DNA from: Gammaproteobacteria bacterium
GTDB lineage: Bacteria; Pseudomonadota; Gammaproteobacteria; Enterobacterales; Kangiellaceae
DNA length: 5,105 bases
Direction: 5' to 3'
Assembly (NCBI GenBank): GCA_002401655.1
Contig: NVTT01000110.1
Span: 1-5,105 of the forward strand
In this document: positions 1 to 5,105 of the stretch, in pieces
Layout: every line of letters starts with the position of its first letter
Position numbering within the stretch: position 1 is the stretch's first letter
Made by a program: the position numbers and the translations under genes
Notes under the pieces: generated by a model
Seen by the model: the letters and a program-made list of their open reading frames with translations, nothing else
Databases searched by the model: none
What the model was told of the DNA's origin: nothing

Positions 1-1407
1 TCCGGTACTGATGTTGGATTACCCGATCAACAAATGGGCAACTCAGAAGTGGGCCATTTAAATTTAGGCTCAGGTCGCGTTGTCTATCAAGATTTTAGTC
101 GAATAAGTAAAGCAATTGAAGACGGAATCTTCCAAACTAACTCCGTAATTTGTGAGGCAATAGACAAAGCTATTAAAAAAGACGCATCTGTACACATTAT
201 GGGACTGTTGTCAGATGGAGGCGTGCATAGTCATATTGAACATATAAAAGCAGCCATTTCATTAGCAACCAAAAAAGGTGCGAATAAAGTTTATTTTCAT
301 GCGTTTTTGGACGGTCGAGATACACCTCCTCGTAGCGCAGAAAAGTATATCGCCGAAATTGATGAATTATTTTCCTCTTTAAAATCTGAAAACCTAGGAC
401 TGGGTCAATTTGCCAGTATTAGCGGACGCTATTACGCCATGGATCGCGACCAAAGATGGGATAGGGTAGAGCTTGCTTATAACATGCTATCCACAGGCAA
501 AAGCGATTATCAATTTGACTCGGCTTTGGACGCTTTAAACGCGGCCTATTCTCGGGATGAAAATGACGAATTTGTAAAACCAACCACCATGGGTGGCCCG
601 TGGAGTATTGAAGAAAATGACTCGATAATCTTTATGAATTATAGAGCGGATAGAGCAAGAGAATTAACCCGCGCTTTTGTTGATGTAGATTTTGATGGTT
701 TTGATCGAGCCAATAAAATTGCGTTAAGCGAATTTGTCATGTTAACCCGTTACGCAGAAAGTATTAAAACCGTTTCTGCTTACGCTCCAGTCCATTTACC
801 TAAAGTATTAGGTGAGCACTTGCAAGACTTAGGCAAAACCCAATTGCGGATCGCCGAGACTGAAAAATATGCACACGTCACCTTCTTTTTTAATGGCGGT
901 GTTGAACAACCATTTGAGGGAGAGACTCGAGAATTAATCCCTTCGCCTAACGTTGCCACTTATGATCTTCAACCTGAAATGAATGCGCCATTACTGACAG
1001 AGAAATTTGTGAAGGCAATTGAAAGTGGCGAGTATGATTTTATCATCTGTAATTTTGCCAACCCTGACATGGTTGGTCATACTGGAAATTTTGATGCTAC
1101 CGTGAAAGCGATTGAAGCGCTTGATGCTTGTTTAGATAAAGTGGTTACCTCGCTTATTAAACACGGTGGTCAAGCTTTGATCACCGCCGATCATGGTAAT
1201 GCTGAAAAAATGAGCGACCATCAAACAGGACAACCTCACACCGCCCATACCAATTTTCTTGTACCTTTTATATATGTAGGGAAAAAAGCTGTGACGACGA
1301 CGGAACGAGGTGTACTTTCAGATGTTGCGCCAACTCTTCTATACGTTGCTGGATTACCGATCCCCGATGAGATGACTGGTAAACCTCTTGTGAAATTAGT
1401 CGATTAA
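1..1407 (+). CDS. gpmI: 2,3-bisphosphoglycerate-independent phosphoglycerate mutase (5'-partial)
   Basis: This cytosolic enzyme interconverts 3-phosphoglycerate and 2-phosphoglycerate in glycolysis and gluconeogenesis, using two metal ions (usually Mn2+) and a phosphoserine intermediate. The reading frame is open from base 1, so the gene begins left of the window; the ATG at 34 is internal. Counting from base 1, residues 12-19 are MGNSEVGH with the catalytic Ser15. Further family motifs are [19 protein letters not shown] (D104, R106, D107), [17 protein letters not shown] (R215, R218), NPDMVGH (D356, H360), ADHGN (D397, H398) and HTAHT (H416, probable metal ligand). Since this serine lies near residue 62-64 in characterised members, about 47-49 N-terminal residues are missing; the full protein would be about 515 residues, normal for the family. 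All visible catalytic residues are intact. envC follows after 8 bases, so the two are probably co-transcribed. Confidence 0.97.
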   Translation, partial: SGTDVGLPDQQMGNSEVGHLNLGSGRVVYQDFSRISKAIEDGIFQTNSVICEAIDKAIKKDASVHIMGLLSDGGVHSHIEHIKAAISLATKKGANKVYFHAFLDGRDTPPRSAEKYIAEIDELFSSLKSENLGLGQFASISGRYYAMDRDQRWDRVELAYNMLSTGKSDYQFDSALDALNAAYSRDENDEFVKPTTMGGPWSIEENDSIIFMNYRADRARELTRAFVDVDFDGFDRANKIALSEFVMLTRYAESIKTVSAYAPVHLPKVLGEHLQDLGKTQLRIAETEKYAHVTFFFNGGVEQPFEGETRELIPSPNVATYDLQPEMNAPLLTEKFVKAIESGEYDFIICNFANPDMVGHTGNFDATVKAIEALDACLDKVVTSLIKHGGQALITADHGNAEKMSDHQTGQPHTAHTNFLVPFIYVGKKAVTTTERGVLSDVAPTLLYVAGLPIPDEMTGKPLVKLVD

Positions 1408-1415
1408 AGAAACGA

Positions 1416-2645
1416 TTGGAATTGCCTATCAAATTAAATTTTGCTATTTCTTTTGTAGTCCTAATTTGTTTGGGACTTCATACTTCTCCTTTGTTATGTC
1501 AAAACAATTCAGCGGATAAGGAAAACATTGTTTCCGAGGCGTTTGACGCAGAAGACATTGACGCACAAAAAGCACAACAACAAGAAACTGCAGAAAATGA
1601 ATTAAAAACATTACAAAGTGAAATTTCCAATTTACAAAAAAACCTTAAATCAAAACGAAAACAACAATCAAAAGCGCTAAAGCAACTTAGAATTTCAGAA
1701 AAAAACATTGCTACAGTTGCCAAAATATTAAAATCCACATCAAACCAAATCAAACGTAAAAACCAAGCACTTAAAAGTCTAGATAAACAAAAACGTCAAT
1801 TTGAAGGCGATCGTAAAATTCAAAAACAAGCACTAGCCAAACAATTAAAATCTGCTTATATGAATGGCAAGCAAGAATACTTAAAACTTCTACTCAACCA
1901 ACAAAACCCCGATCAATTAGGTAGAATGTTAATTTATTACGACTACATGAACAAAGCTCGTAGTAAACAAGTAAAGGCATTACAAAAAACTTTAAAAAAA
2001 TTATCTAACATTAATCAAACCATCATTAAAGAAATCGAAAAATTAAAACTGCTAAAGCAAAGCAAACTAAACGAACAAAAACAATTAAACTCGTTAAAAA
2101 TAAGACGACAGAAATTAGTTAATCAGTTAAAGAAAGAAATTTCCACAAAAAACGATGCTTTAACTGAATTAGAAATCAATGCACAAGAGCTACAGCAGTT
2201 AGTCGACTTTGTTGTTGAAACGGTCGAGGAAATTATTTTTACAAAAGAATTAAATGGATTGAAAAGCTATAAGGGGAAAATGACTTGGCCACTAAAAGGC
2301 AAACAAATTCGAAAATATGGTAGCAGAAAACAAGGACAAAGAAGTAGCGGAATTCTTATCGCATCAAAAGAAGGCTCAGAAGTGTCATCAGTGTCCCACG
2401 GTAGAATTGTTTATTCTGACTGGCTAAGAGGATTTGGTTTATTATTAATTATCGACCATGGAAAAGGCTATATGAGTTTATATGGTTACAATCAAGCGCT
2501 GTACCGCGAAGTGGGCGATTACATTGAATCGGGAGATGTCATTGCCATATCTGGTCAAAGTGGCGGACAAAAGCAACCCGCACTTTATTTTGAATTACGC
2601 CATAAAGGCAAACCGATTAATCCTACGCGATGGTTTAGGTATTAA
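1416..2645 (+). CDS. envC: Murein hydrolase activator EnvC (degenerate LytM/M23 domain)
   Basis: EnvC is a periplasmic divisome factor, recruited by FtsEX, that activates the amidases AmiA and AmiB to split septal peptidoglycan. The 409-residue product has a hydrophobic signal sequence (about residues 7-28), a long Lys/Gln-rich coiled coil (about 50-270) and a C-terminal LytM/M23 fold (about 287-406). The positions that bind zinc in active M23 peptidases are replaced: S310 and L314 stand in the HxGxD motif, Y358 in the TLYAHL-like motif, and A389 and Y391 in the HLH motif. The SLYGYNQ and LYFE stretches resemble E. coli EnvC as I recall it. This is the known activator-only pattern. The start is TTG at 1416, with imperfect Shine-Dalgarno AAAGA at 1406-1410. 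There is no ATG or GTG between the upstream in-frame stop (1380-1382) and this codon. A second TTG at 1422 is an alternative. The gene lies 8 bases after gpmI. Confidence 0.93.
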   Translation: MELPIKLNFAISFVVLICLGLHTSPLLCQNNSADKENIVSEAFDAEDIDAQKAQQQETAENELKTLQSEISNLQKNLKSKRKQQSKALKQLRISEKNIATVAKILKSTSNQIKRKNQALKSLDKQKRQFEGDRKIQKQALAKQLKSAYMNGKQEYLKLLLNQQNPDQLGRMLIYYDYMNKARSKQVKALQKTLKKLSNINQTIIKEIEKLKLLKQSKLNEQKQLNSLKIRRQKLVNQLKKEISTKNDALTELEINAQELQQLVDFVVETVEEIIFTKELNGLKSYKGKMTWPLKGKQIRKYGSRKQGQRSSGILIASKEGSEVSSVSHGRIVYSDWLRGFGLLLIIDHGKGYMSLYGYNQALYREVGDYIESGDVIAISGQSGGQKQPALYFELRHKGKPINPTRWFRY

Positions 2646-2680
2646 CTAATCACTCAATCAATTTAACAAAACAAAGTCTT

Positions 2681-2992
2681 ATGAAAATAATTAGAAGTGA
2701 AGAGTTTAATGCTTCAAAAGCATGGGATTCATTACCCATTGCTAATTTAAACGGAACAACCGTCCGTTTGCATTGGACTAACGAGCCCTACAAATGGCAT
2801 ATCAACGATGGGCAAGAAGTTTTTGCCGTCATGGATGGCGAAGTGGATATGCACTATAAAGAAAATGATGTCGTAGAGATCGTTAGATTGAAAATGGGTG
2901 ATATTTTTTATGCAGATGTTGGAACAGAGCATGTTGCACATCCTGTTGGAGAGGCTAGGATTTTGGTGATTGAGAAAGAAGGTAGTGTTTGA
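2681..2992 (+). CDS. Small single-domain cupin protein
   Basis: This 103-residue protein is essentially one cupin beta-barrel and has no signal peptide, so it is probably cytosolic. Cupin motif 1 is visible as W39-H40-I-N42-D-G-Q-E46 followed by VFAVMDGEV. The usual HxH pair is HxN here, so H40 and E46 are kept but the second histidine is Asn42. Motif 2 is GDIFYADVGTEHVAHP, with H84 as the expected third histidine. Such proteins include metal-dependent sugar or small-molecule enzymes and non-catalytic sensors, so the substrate cannot be told from sequence. It lies 35 bases after envC with no obvious terminator between them. The ribosome binding site before the ATG is poor (no AGGA-like motif), which may mean low expression or reliance on upstream translation. 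Its TGA stop shares a base with the ATG of the next gene, pointing to coupled expression. Confidence 0.85.
   Translation: MKIIRSEEFNASKAWDSLPIANLNGTTVRLHWTNEPYKWHINDGQEVFAVMDGEVDMHYKENDVVEIVRLKMGDIFYADVGTEHVAHPVGEARILVIEKEGSV
2979..2982 (+). promoter_or_regulatory. Ribosome binding site for the small membrane protein
   Basis: AAGG lies within a purine-rich run at the end of the cupin gene, 9 bases before the ATG at 2992. It supports choosing that ATG over the TTG at 2989, which lies one codon earlier in the same frame. Confidence 0.55.
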
Positions 2993-3387
2993 TGGGCGAT
3001 GGAAGCTTAAAGAATAAACGGCAACGACGAAGCTATTTTCTACAACGTACTATATTAGCTCTTCTATGGGTTTCAACAATGTTCTCTCGATCAGTAAATC
3101 ATCATTTTTTTGATGAGCTTTATAATAAAGATGAAATTTATTTGTTTACGCTGATTTGTTTTGTACCTATGATTGCCTGGGTTTTTTATTTAGATAAACG
3201 AAAGCATGCACTAGGAATAACCGAGTTTGTTTTCCCTAAAAGACGAATAACGATCGAAAAGACCAATGATGTTAGCGAGAATATTAGACGTTATAAAATT
3301 GCAGAACAAGTGGAGATAGCCAGAGTCATTGAAGAGAGAAAAAACTCAAATTTTATTAACCGCTTTTGGAAGAGGCTAAATATCTAG
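2992..3387 (+). CDS. Small two-helix membrane protein of unknown function
   Basis: I do not recognise a family for this 131-residue protein. It starts with a basic segment (KNKRQRR, residues 7-13), then has two probable transmembrane helices at about residues 16-32 and 49-67, separated by a short loop with HH and acidic residues. DKRK follows at 68-71. By the positive-inside rule both ends should face the cytoplasm, forming a hairpin. The C-terminal half (about 72-131) is charged; residues 94-118 look helical and the tail is basic and aromatic (NRFWKRLN). The ATG at 2992 overlaps the cupin TGA (TGATG) and has an AAGG ribosome binding site. The gene ends 2 bases before the PhyH-like start. The tight packing on both sides argues for a real gene that works with its neighbours, but its role is unknown. 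Confidence 0.75.
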   Translation: MGDGSLKNKRQRRSYFLQRTILALLWVSTMFSRSVNHHFFDELYNKDEIYLFTLICFVPMIAWVFYLDKRKHALGITEFVFPKRRITIEKTNDVSENIRRYKIAEQVEIARVIEERKNSNFINRFWKRLNI

Positions 3388-3389
3388 AT

Positions 3390-4046
3390 ATGGAAAATGG
3401 CTATGAAATAATTGATAACTTTATAGATCAAAAGACTTTCGAATCAATGTCTGAAGAAATCAATAGATTCTCTTTATCTATAAATAAAGGAGGCATTAGA
3501 AATCCTGAAAAACTCTTTAATTCAGTAAACACTTTCGCTAAGTCAAAATTCATTTATGATTACGCGGGGCAATTCCTGCTAGACCGACCTAAATTAGTTA
3601 GAGCTATTGTTTTTATAAAAACAAAAGAGAATAATTGGTCGGTGCCTTGGCATCAAGATAAAACTGTTGCTGTTTCTCATAAATTTCTAAGAGAAAACTG
3701 GTGTGCTTGGAGTATCAAAGATAATATACATCATGTACAACCACCAAGTGCTGTTATGGAAGATTTAATATCTATTCGAATTCATTTAAACTCTACTGAT
3801 AGAGACAACGGTTGTCTAAAAGTTATCCCTAGAAGCCATAAAACTGGTGTTCTAAATCAGAAAACTATTCAAGAAATCACTAACTCTCAATCAACTACTT
3901 ATTGTGAGGCAAGCGAAATGTCAGCTTTAGTGATGCGTCCATTATTATTACACTCTTCAGAAAAAGCAGTTATCCCAACTCAAAGAAGAGTTCTACATCT
4001 TGAGTATTCTAGCTACCAATTACCACCTGAAATTGTTTGGGGTTGA
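3390..4046 (+). CDS. Phytanoyl-CoA dioxygenase (PhyH) family Fe(II)/2-oxoglutarate oxygenase
   Basis: This 218-residue protein belongs to the PhyH branch of Fe(II)- and 2-oxoglutarate-dependent oxygenases, which hydroxylate varied small molecules while converting 2-oxoglutarate and O2 to succinate and CO2. Numbered from the ATG at 3390, the iron-binding facial triad is visible: VPWHQDK gives H88 and D90, and RPLLLHSSEKA gives the distal H188. R199 or R200 (QRRVLHLEY) is the likely 2-oxoglutarate carboxylate anchor. RIHLN, NGCLKVIPRSHKTG and VQPP are typical of the family. The length is close to normal for compact bacterial members, and no key residue is missing, so it should be active; its substrate is unknown. 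The start follows the upstream TAG by 2 bases; GGAAGAGG at 3368-3375 is a rather distant ribosome binding site, 14 bases away. A TTG at 3366 would add 8 residues but is less likely. AGA is the main arginine codon (8 of 11) and GC is low compared with gpmI. Confidence 0.9.
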   Translation: MENGYEIIDNFIDQKTFESMSEEINRFSLSINKGGIRNPEKLFNSVNTFAKSKFIYDYAGQFLLDRPKLVRAIVFIKTKENNWSVPWHQDKTVAVSHKFLRENWCAWSIKDNIHHVQPPSAVMEDLISIRIHLNSTDRDNGCLKVIPRSHKTGVLNQKTIQEITNSQSTTYCEASEMSALVMRPLLLHSSEKAVIPTQRRVLHLEYSSYQLPPEIVWG

Positions 4047-4089
4047 AAGTGAATGCATACGTGCTTTTATTAAACTTGCGCATTAACTT
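4047..4089. other. Convergent intergenic gap with imperfect inverted repeat
   Basis: The 3' ends of the PhyH-like gene and the toxin gene face each other here. AAGTGAATGC at 4047-4056 can pair with GCATTAACTT at 4080-4089 with one mismatch, around a 23-base loop. A T-rich stretch (CTTTTATT) lies in the loop, not after the stem, so it does not have the shape of a good intrinsic terminator. It may be a weak bidirectional terminator or chance. Confidence 0.2.
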
Positions 4090-4484
4090 CACCAAACAGT
4101 ATCAAGCAATTCATTTGCGATAAGGTTCCTATCCGACGTGACAAGTTTTGCATCACAAACTATTGCAGTGGCTGAAATAATTCTATCCGCTGGATCTTTG
4201 TTCATTTTAGAATCAAAGTTAACGGAAAGATCTGCAATTTCAGGTGTAATAGGTTGAACTCGAATATTGCGTGTTTGTAAGTATAATTTGATTAATTGTG
4301 TTGCAGTTGCTTCTACTTGAATACGATTCTTCTTAATTAACATTGATATCTCCCAAATTGAAATATCAGAGATGATTAAACTGTTATTTTTATCGGCATT
4401 TTCAATTGCCGTTTTTGCTTTTTTAGATAGCTTAGAGGGATCTAGCGCATCCCAAATAATTGCACAGGTATCTAATAAAACCAT
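4089..4484 (-). CDS. vapC: Type II toxin, PIN-domain ribonuclease (VapC family)
   Basis: This 131-residue protein is a PIN-domain endoribonuclease of the VapC type, which cleaves RNA (often tRNA or rRNA) and stops growth when not bound by its antitoxin. The four acidic positions of the Mg2+ site are visible: D5 in LLDTCAIIW, E45 in SIWEIS, D100 in KDPADRIISATA, and D118 in VTSDRNL. The length is normal for the family, and all catalytic residues are kept, so the toxin looks functional. I chose the ATG at 4484 because MVLLDT is the usual family start and because it overlaps the antitoxin stop by one base (TAATG). The GTG at 4499 in the same frame would add five residues. It is the second gene of the antitoxin-toxin operon, probably translated by coupling, since it has only a weak ribosome binding site of its own. 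Confidence 0.92.
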   Translation of the reverse strand: MVLLDTCAIIWDALDPSKLSKKAKTAIENADKNNSLIISDISIWEISMLIKKNRIQVEATATQLIKLYLQTRNIRVQPITPEIADLSVNFDSKMNKDPADRIISATAIVCDAKLVTSDRNLIANELLDTVW

Positions 4485-4711
4485 TAACTCAATTCCCACT
4501 CATTCTCTAAAGGAGACACAACATCCCCAATTGTAGACGTTGAAGCTAAAAGAGCTAACTCATCTTTTGCTTGCTCTTTGATTTGAATCGGTGGGCTTAT
4601 CGTAGCTAATAGTTTGCCATTAGATTTAATGGATATTTGCTCTCCAGCTTTAGCTTTATTCAAATATTTCAATAAGTTAGATCTAAAATCGCTGATGTTT
4701 ACGGTTTGCAT
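4484..4711 (-). CDS. Type II antitoxin, Phd/YefM family
   Basis: This 75-residue protein is the antitoxin for the PIN toxin that follows it. Residues 1-45 match the Phd/YefM DNA-binding fold (TVNISDFRSNLLKYL, then AGEQISIKSNGKLLATI). The acidic C-terminal part, with GDVVSPLENEWEL at residues 62-74, is the likely toxin-binding tail and would block the PIN active site. The ATG at 4711 is chosen because AAGGTGG sits 4 bases upstream and MQTVNISDF is the typical start; a longer frame from 4756 would run through the promoter and operator. The stop shares one base with the toxin ATG. Family members bind their own promoter, and two TGTACA-centred palindromes lie just upstream, so autorepression by the antitoxin-toxin complex is likely. 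Confidence 0.9.
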   Translation of the reverse strand: MQTVNISDFRSNLLKYLNKAKAGEQISIKSNGKLLATISPPIQIKEQAKDELALLASTSTIGDVVSPLENEWELS

Positions 4712-4715
4712 AATA

Positions 4716-4722
4716 CCACCTT
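4716..4722 (-). promoter_or_regulatory. Ribosome binding site of the antitoxin
   Basis: AAGGTGG on the - strand lies 4 bases before the ATG at 4711. It is a strong Shine-Dalgarno match and fixes the antitoxin start. Its strength fits the need for more antitoxin than toxin. Confidence 0.75.
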
Positions 4723-4726
4723 TATT

Positions 4727-4747
4727 TTGTACAAGCGTATTGTACAA
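4727..4747. promoter_or_regulatory. Tandem TTGTACAA palindromes, putative antitoxin operator
   Basis: Two perfect 8-base palindromes TTGTACAA lie at 4727-4734 and 4740-4747, separated by 5 bases, with centres 13 bases apart. The E. coli yefM-yoeB operator uses paired palindromes with TGTACA cores at about one helical turn, and this antitoxin is of the same Phd/YefM family. The upstream copy overlaps the predicted -10 box and the downstream copy covers the expected transcription start, so bound antitoxin would block transcription. The role is inferred; the repeats themselves are seen directly. Confidence 0.75.
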
Positions 4748-4768
4748 CAGCCACATCCTATTTGTAAA
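4739..4768 (-). promoter_or_regulatory. Sigma70-like promoter of the toxin-antitoxin operon
   Basis: On the - strand, TTTACA (-35, 4768-4763) and TACAAT (-10, 4744-4739) each match consensus at 5 of 6 bases and are 18 bases apart. Transcription would start near 4732, leaving about 20 bases of leader before the antitoxin ATG. The -10 box shares bases with one of the two operator palindromes. Confidence 0.6.
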
Positions 4769-4821
4769 ATGGCAGTAAAACGATCAAATTTAAAAAGTAA
4801 TCCTTCACCAGAAAAAAAGTT

Positions 4822-4842
4822 TGTTTACTAGTATCTGTTTAC
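4822..4842 (+). repeat. Short direct repeat TGTTTAC upstream of the transporter gene
   Basis: TGTTTAC occurs at 4822-4828 and 4836-4842, a 14-base period, just upstream of the predicted transporter promoter. It could be a pair of regulator half-sites, but a 7-base repeat in AT-rich DNA may also be chance. Confidence 0.25.
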
Positions 4843-4848
4843 CGATTA

Positions 4849-4878
4849 TTGTTATCCTATCTAGCGTTATTATATATT
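4849..4878 (+). promoter_or_regulatory. Possible promoter of the MFS transporter gene
   Basis: TTGTTA (4849-4854) and TATATT (4873-4878) are 18 bases apart and would give a leader of about 30 bases before the ATG at 4916. TATTAT at 4888-4893 is a competing -10 with a poor -35. The region is AT-rich, so such matches are easy to find. Confidence 0.35.
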
Positions 4879-4915
4879 GAACCCCCATATTATAGACAAG
4901 GATTGATTAGAATAA

Positions 4916-5105
4916 ATGGATGAGCAAAATAAGAATAGTCAATCCAATTGGAAAATGCTTTTCGCATTAATCTTTGCCGGTGAAATGATATTCAGCTTAC
5001 CTTTCCATGTCGCACGCTTTTTTAGACCAACTTTGCTAGAAACTTTCTCTCTAAGCAACACCGAGCTTGGTGATACTTTTGCTATTTATGGTATTACCGC
5101 AATGA
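4916..5105 (+). CDS. Major Facilitator Superfamily transporter, N-terminal fragment (3'-partial)
   Basis: Only the first 63 residues are in the window. After a short polar start (residues 1-13), residues 14-30 form the first membrane helix (MLFALIFAGEMIFSLPF). The loop HVARFFRPTLLETFSLSNTELGDTFAIYG follows, leading into helix 2. The pattern of a first helix, then RPTLLE.F.LSNTELGD..A.YG, matches MFS permeases of the organic-anion or sugar-phosphate type as I recall them, but the substrate cannot be assigned from this fragment. The ATG at 4916 has AAGGA at 4898-4902, 13 bases away and a little far, so translation may be modest. The gene is divergent from the toxin-antitoxin operon, with about 200 bases between the two start codons. 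Confidence 0.8.
   Translation, partial: MDEQNKNSQSNWKMLFALIFAGEMIFSLPFHVARFFRPTLLETFSLSNTELGDTFAIYGITAM

Noticed and set aside
1499..1753. Open reading frame on the - strand inside envC
   Set aside because: It is antisense to the Lys/Gln-rich coiled coil; its Phe/Cys-rich product is what antisense reading of AAA/CAA-rich codons gives, and it has no independent start signals.
2646..2680. Terminator or promoter between envC and the cupin gene
   Set aside because: The 35 bases contain no stable inverted repeat with a T-run and no convincing -35/-10 pair.
2747..2941. Open reading frame on the - strand inside the cupin gene
   Set aside because: It lies wholly within a gene with clear cupin motifs and shows no family resemblance.
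3366..3389. TTG start adding eight residues to the PhyH-like protein
   Set aside because: The ATG at 3390 begins at the usual family N-terminus and follows the upstream stop directly; the TTG lies inside the preceding gene and would use up the only ribosome binding site candidate.
4485..4499. GTG start giving a five-residue longer toxin
   Set aside because: PIN toxins usually start right before the LLDT motif, and the ATG at 4484 forms the typical stop/start overlap with the antitoxin.
4712..4756. N-terminal extension of the antitoxin to 4756
   Set aside because: It would translate the operator, -10 box and Shine-Dalgarno sequence; the internal ATG at 4711 has a strong ribosome binding site.
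4943..4952. Perfect 10-base palindrome TCCAATTGGA
   Set aside because: It is inside the start of the transporter coding sequence and is likely chance; nothing around it suggests an operator.

Overview
This window looks like chromosomal DNA of a gammaproteobacterium with moderate to low GC content. The main clue is its left part: a phosphoglycerate mutase gene (gpmI) followed 8 bases later by the divisome-associated murein hydrolase activator gene envC, a pairing typical of Gammaproteobacteria. The species cannot be named from this sequence alone.

Layout. (1) Bases 1-1407 hold gpmI, cut at its 5' end by the window edge; the catalytic serine motif and everything after it are present. (2) Bases 1416-2645 hold envC, which starts at a TTG codon and ends in a LytM/M23 domain that has lost its zinc ligands, as expected for an activator and not an enzyme. 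(3) Bases 2681-4046 hold three tightly packed + strand genes: a small cupin, a two-helix membrane protein of unknown function, and a phytanoyl-CoA-dioxygenase-like (PhyH) Fe(II)/2-oxoglutarate oxygenase. The cupin stop and membrane-protein start share a base (TGATG), and the PhyH gene starts 2 bases after the membrane-protein stop, so the three are probably translationally coupled. (4) On the - strand, bases 4711-4089 hold a type II toxin-antitoxin pair, a Phd/YefM-type antitoxin followed by a PIN-domain (VapC-type) toxin, with a sigma70-like promoter overlapped by two TTGTACAA palindromes that are a strong operator candidate. (5) From 4916 to the right edge runs the N-terminus of a + strand Major Facilitator Superfamily transporter.

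How the parts relate. gpmI and envC are housekeeping genes and probably share a transcript that could run on into the cupin-membrane-PhyH set, because no terminator is visible in the 35-base gap after envC. The segment 2681-4711 (cupin to antitoxin) looks like accessory DNA. It is visibly more AT-rich in the PhyH gene, encodes no recognisable partner of gpmI or envC, and includes a toxin-antitoxin module. The most interesting items are the three-gene putative non-heme-iron cassette with its uncharacterised membrane protein, and the toxin-antitoxin operator. No CRISPR array, rRNA, tRNA or insertion sequence was seen.
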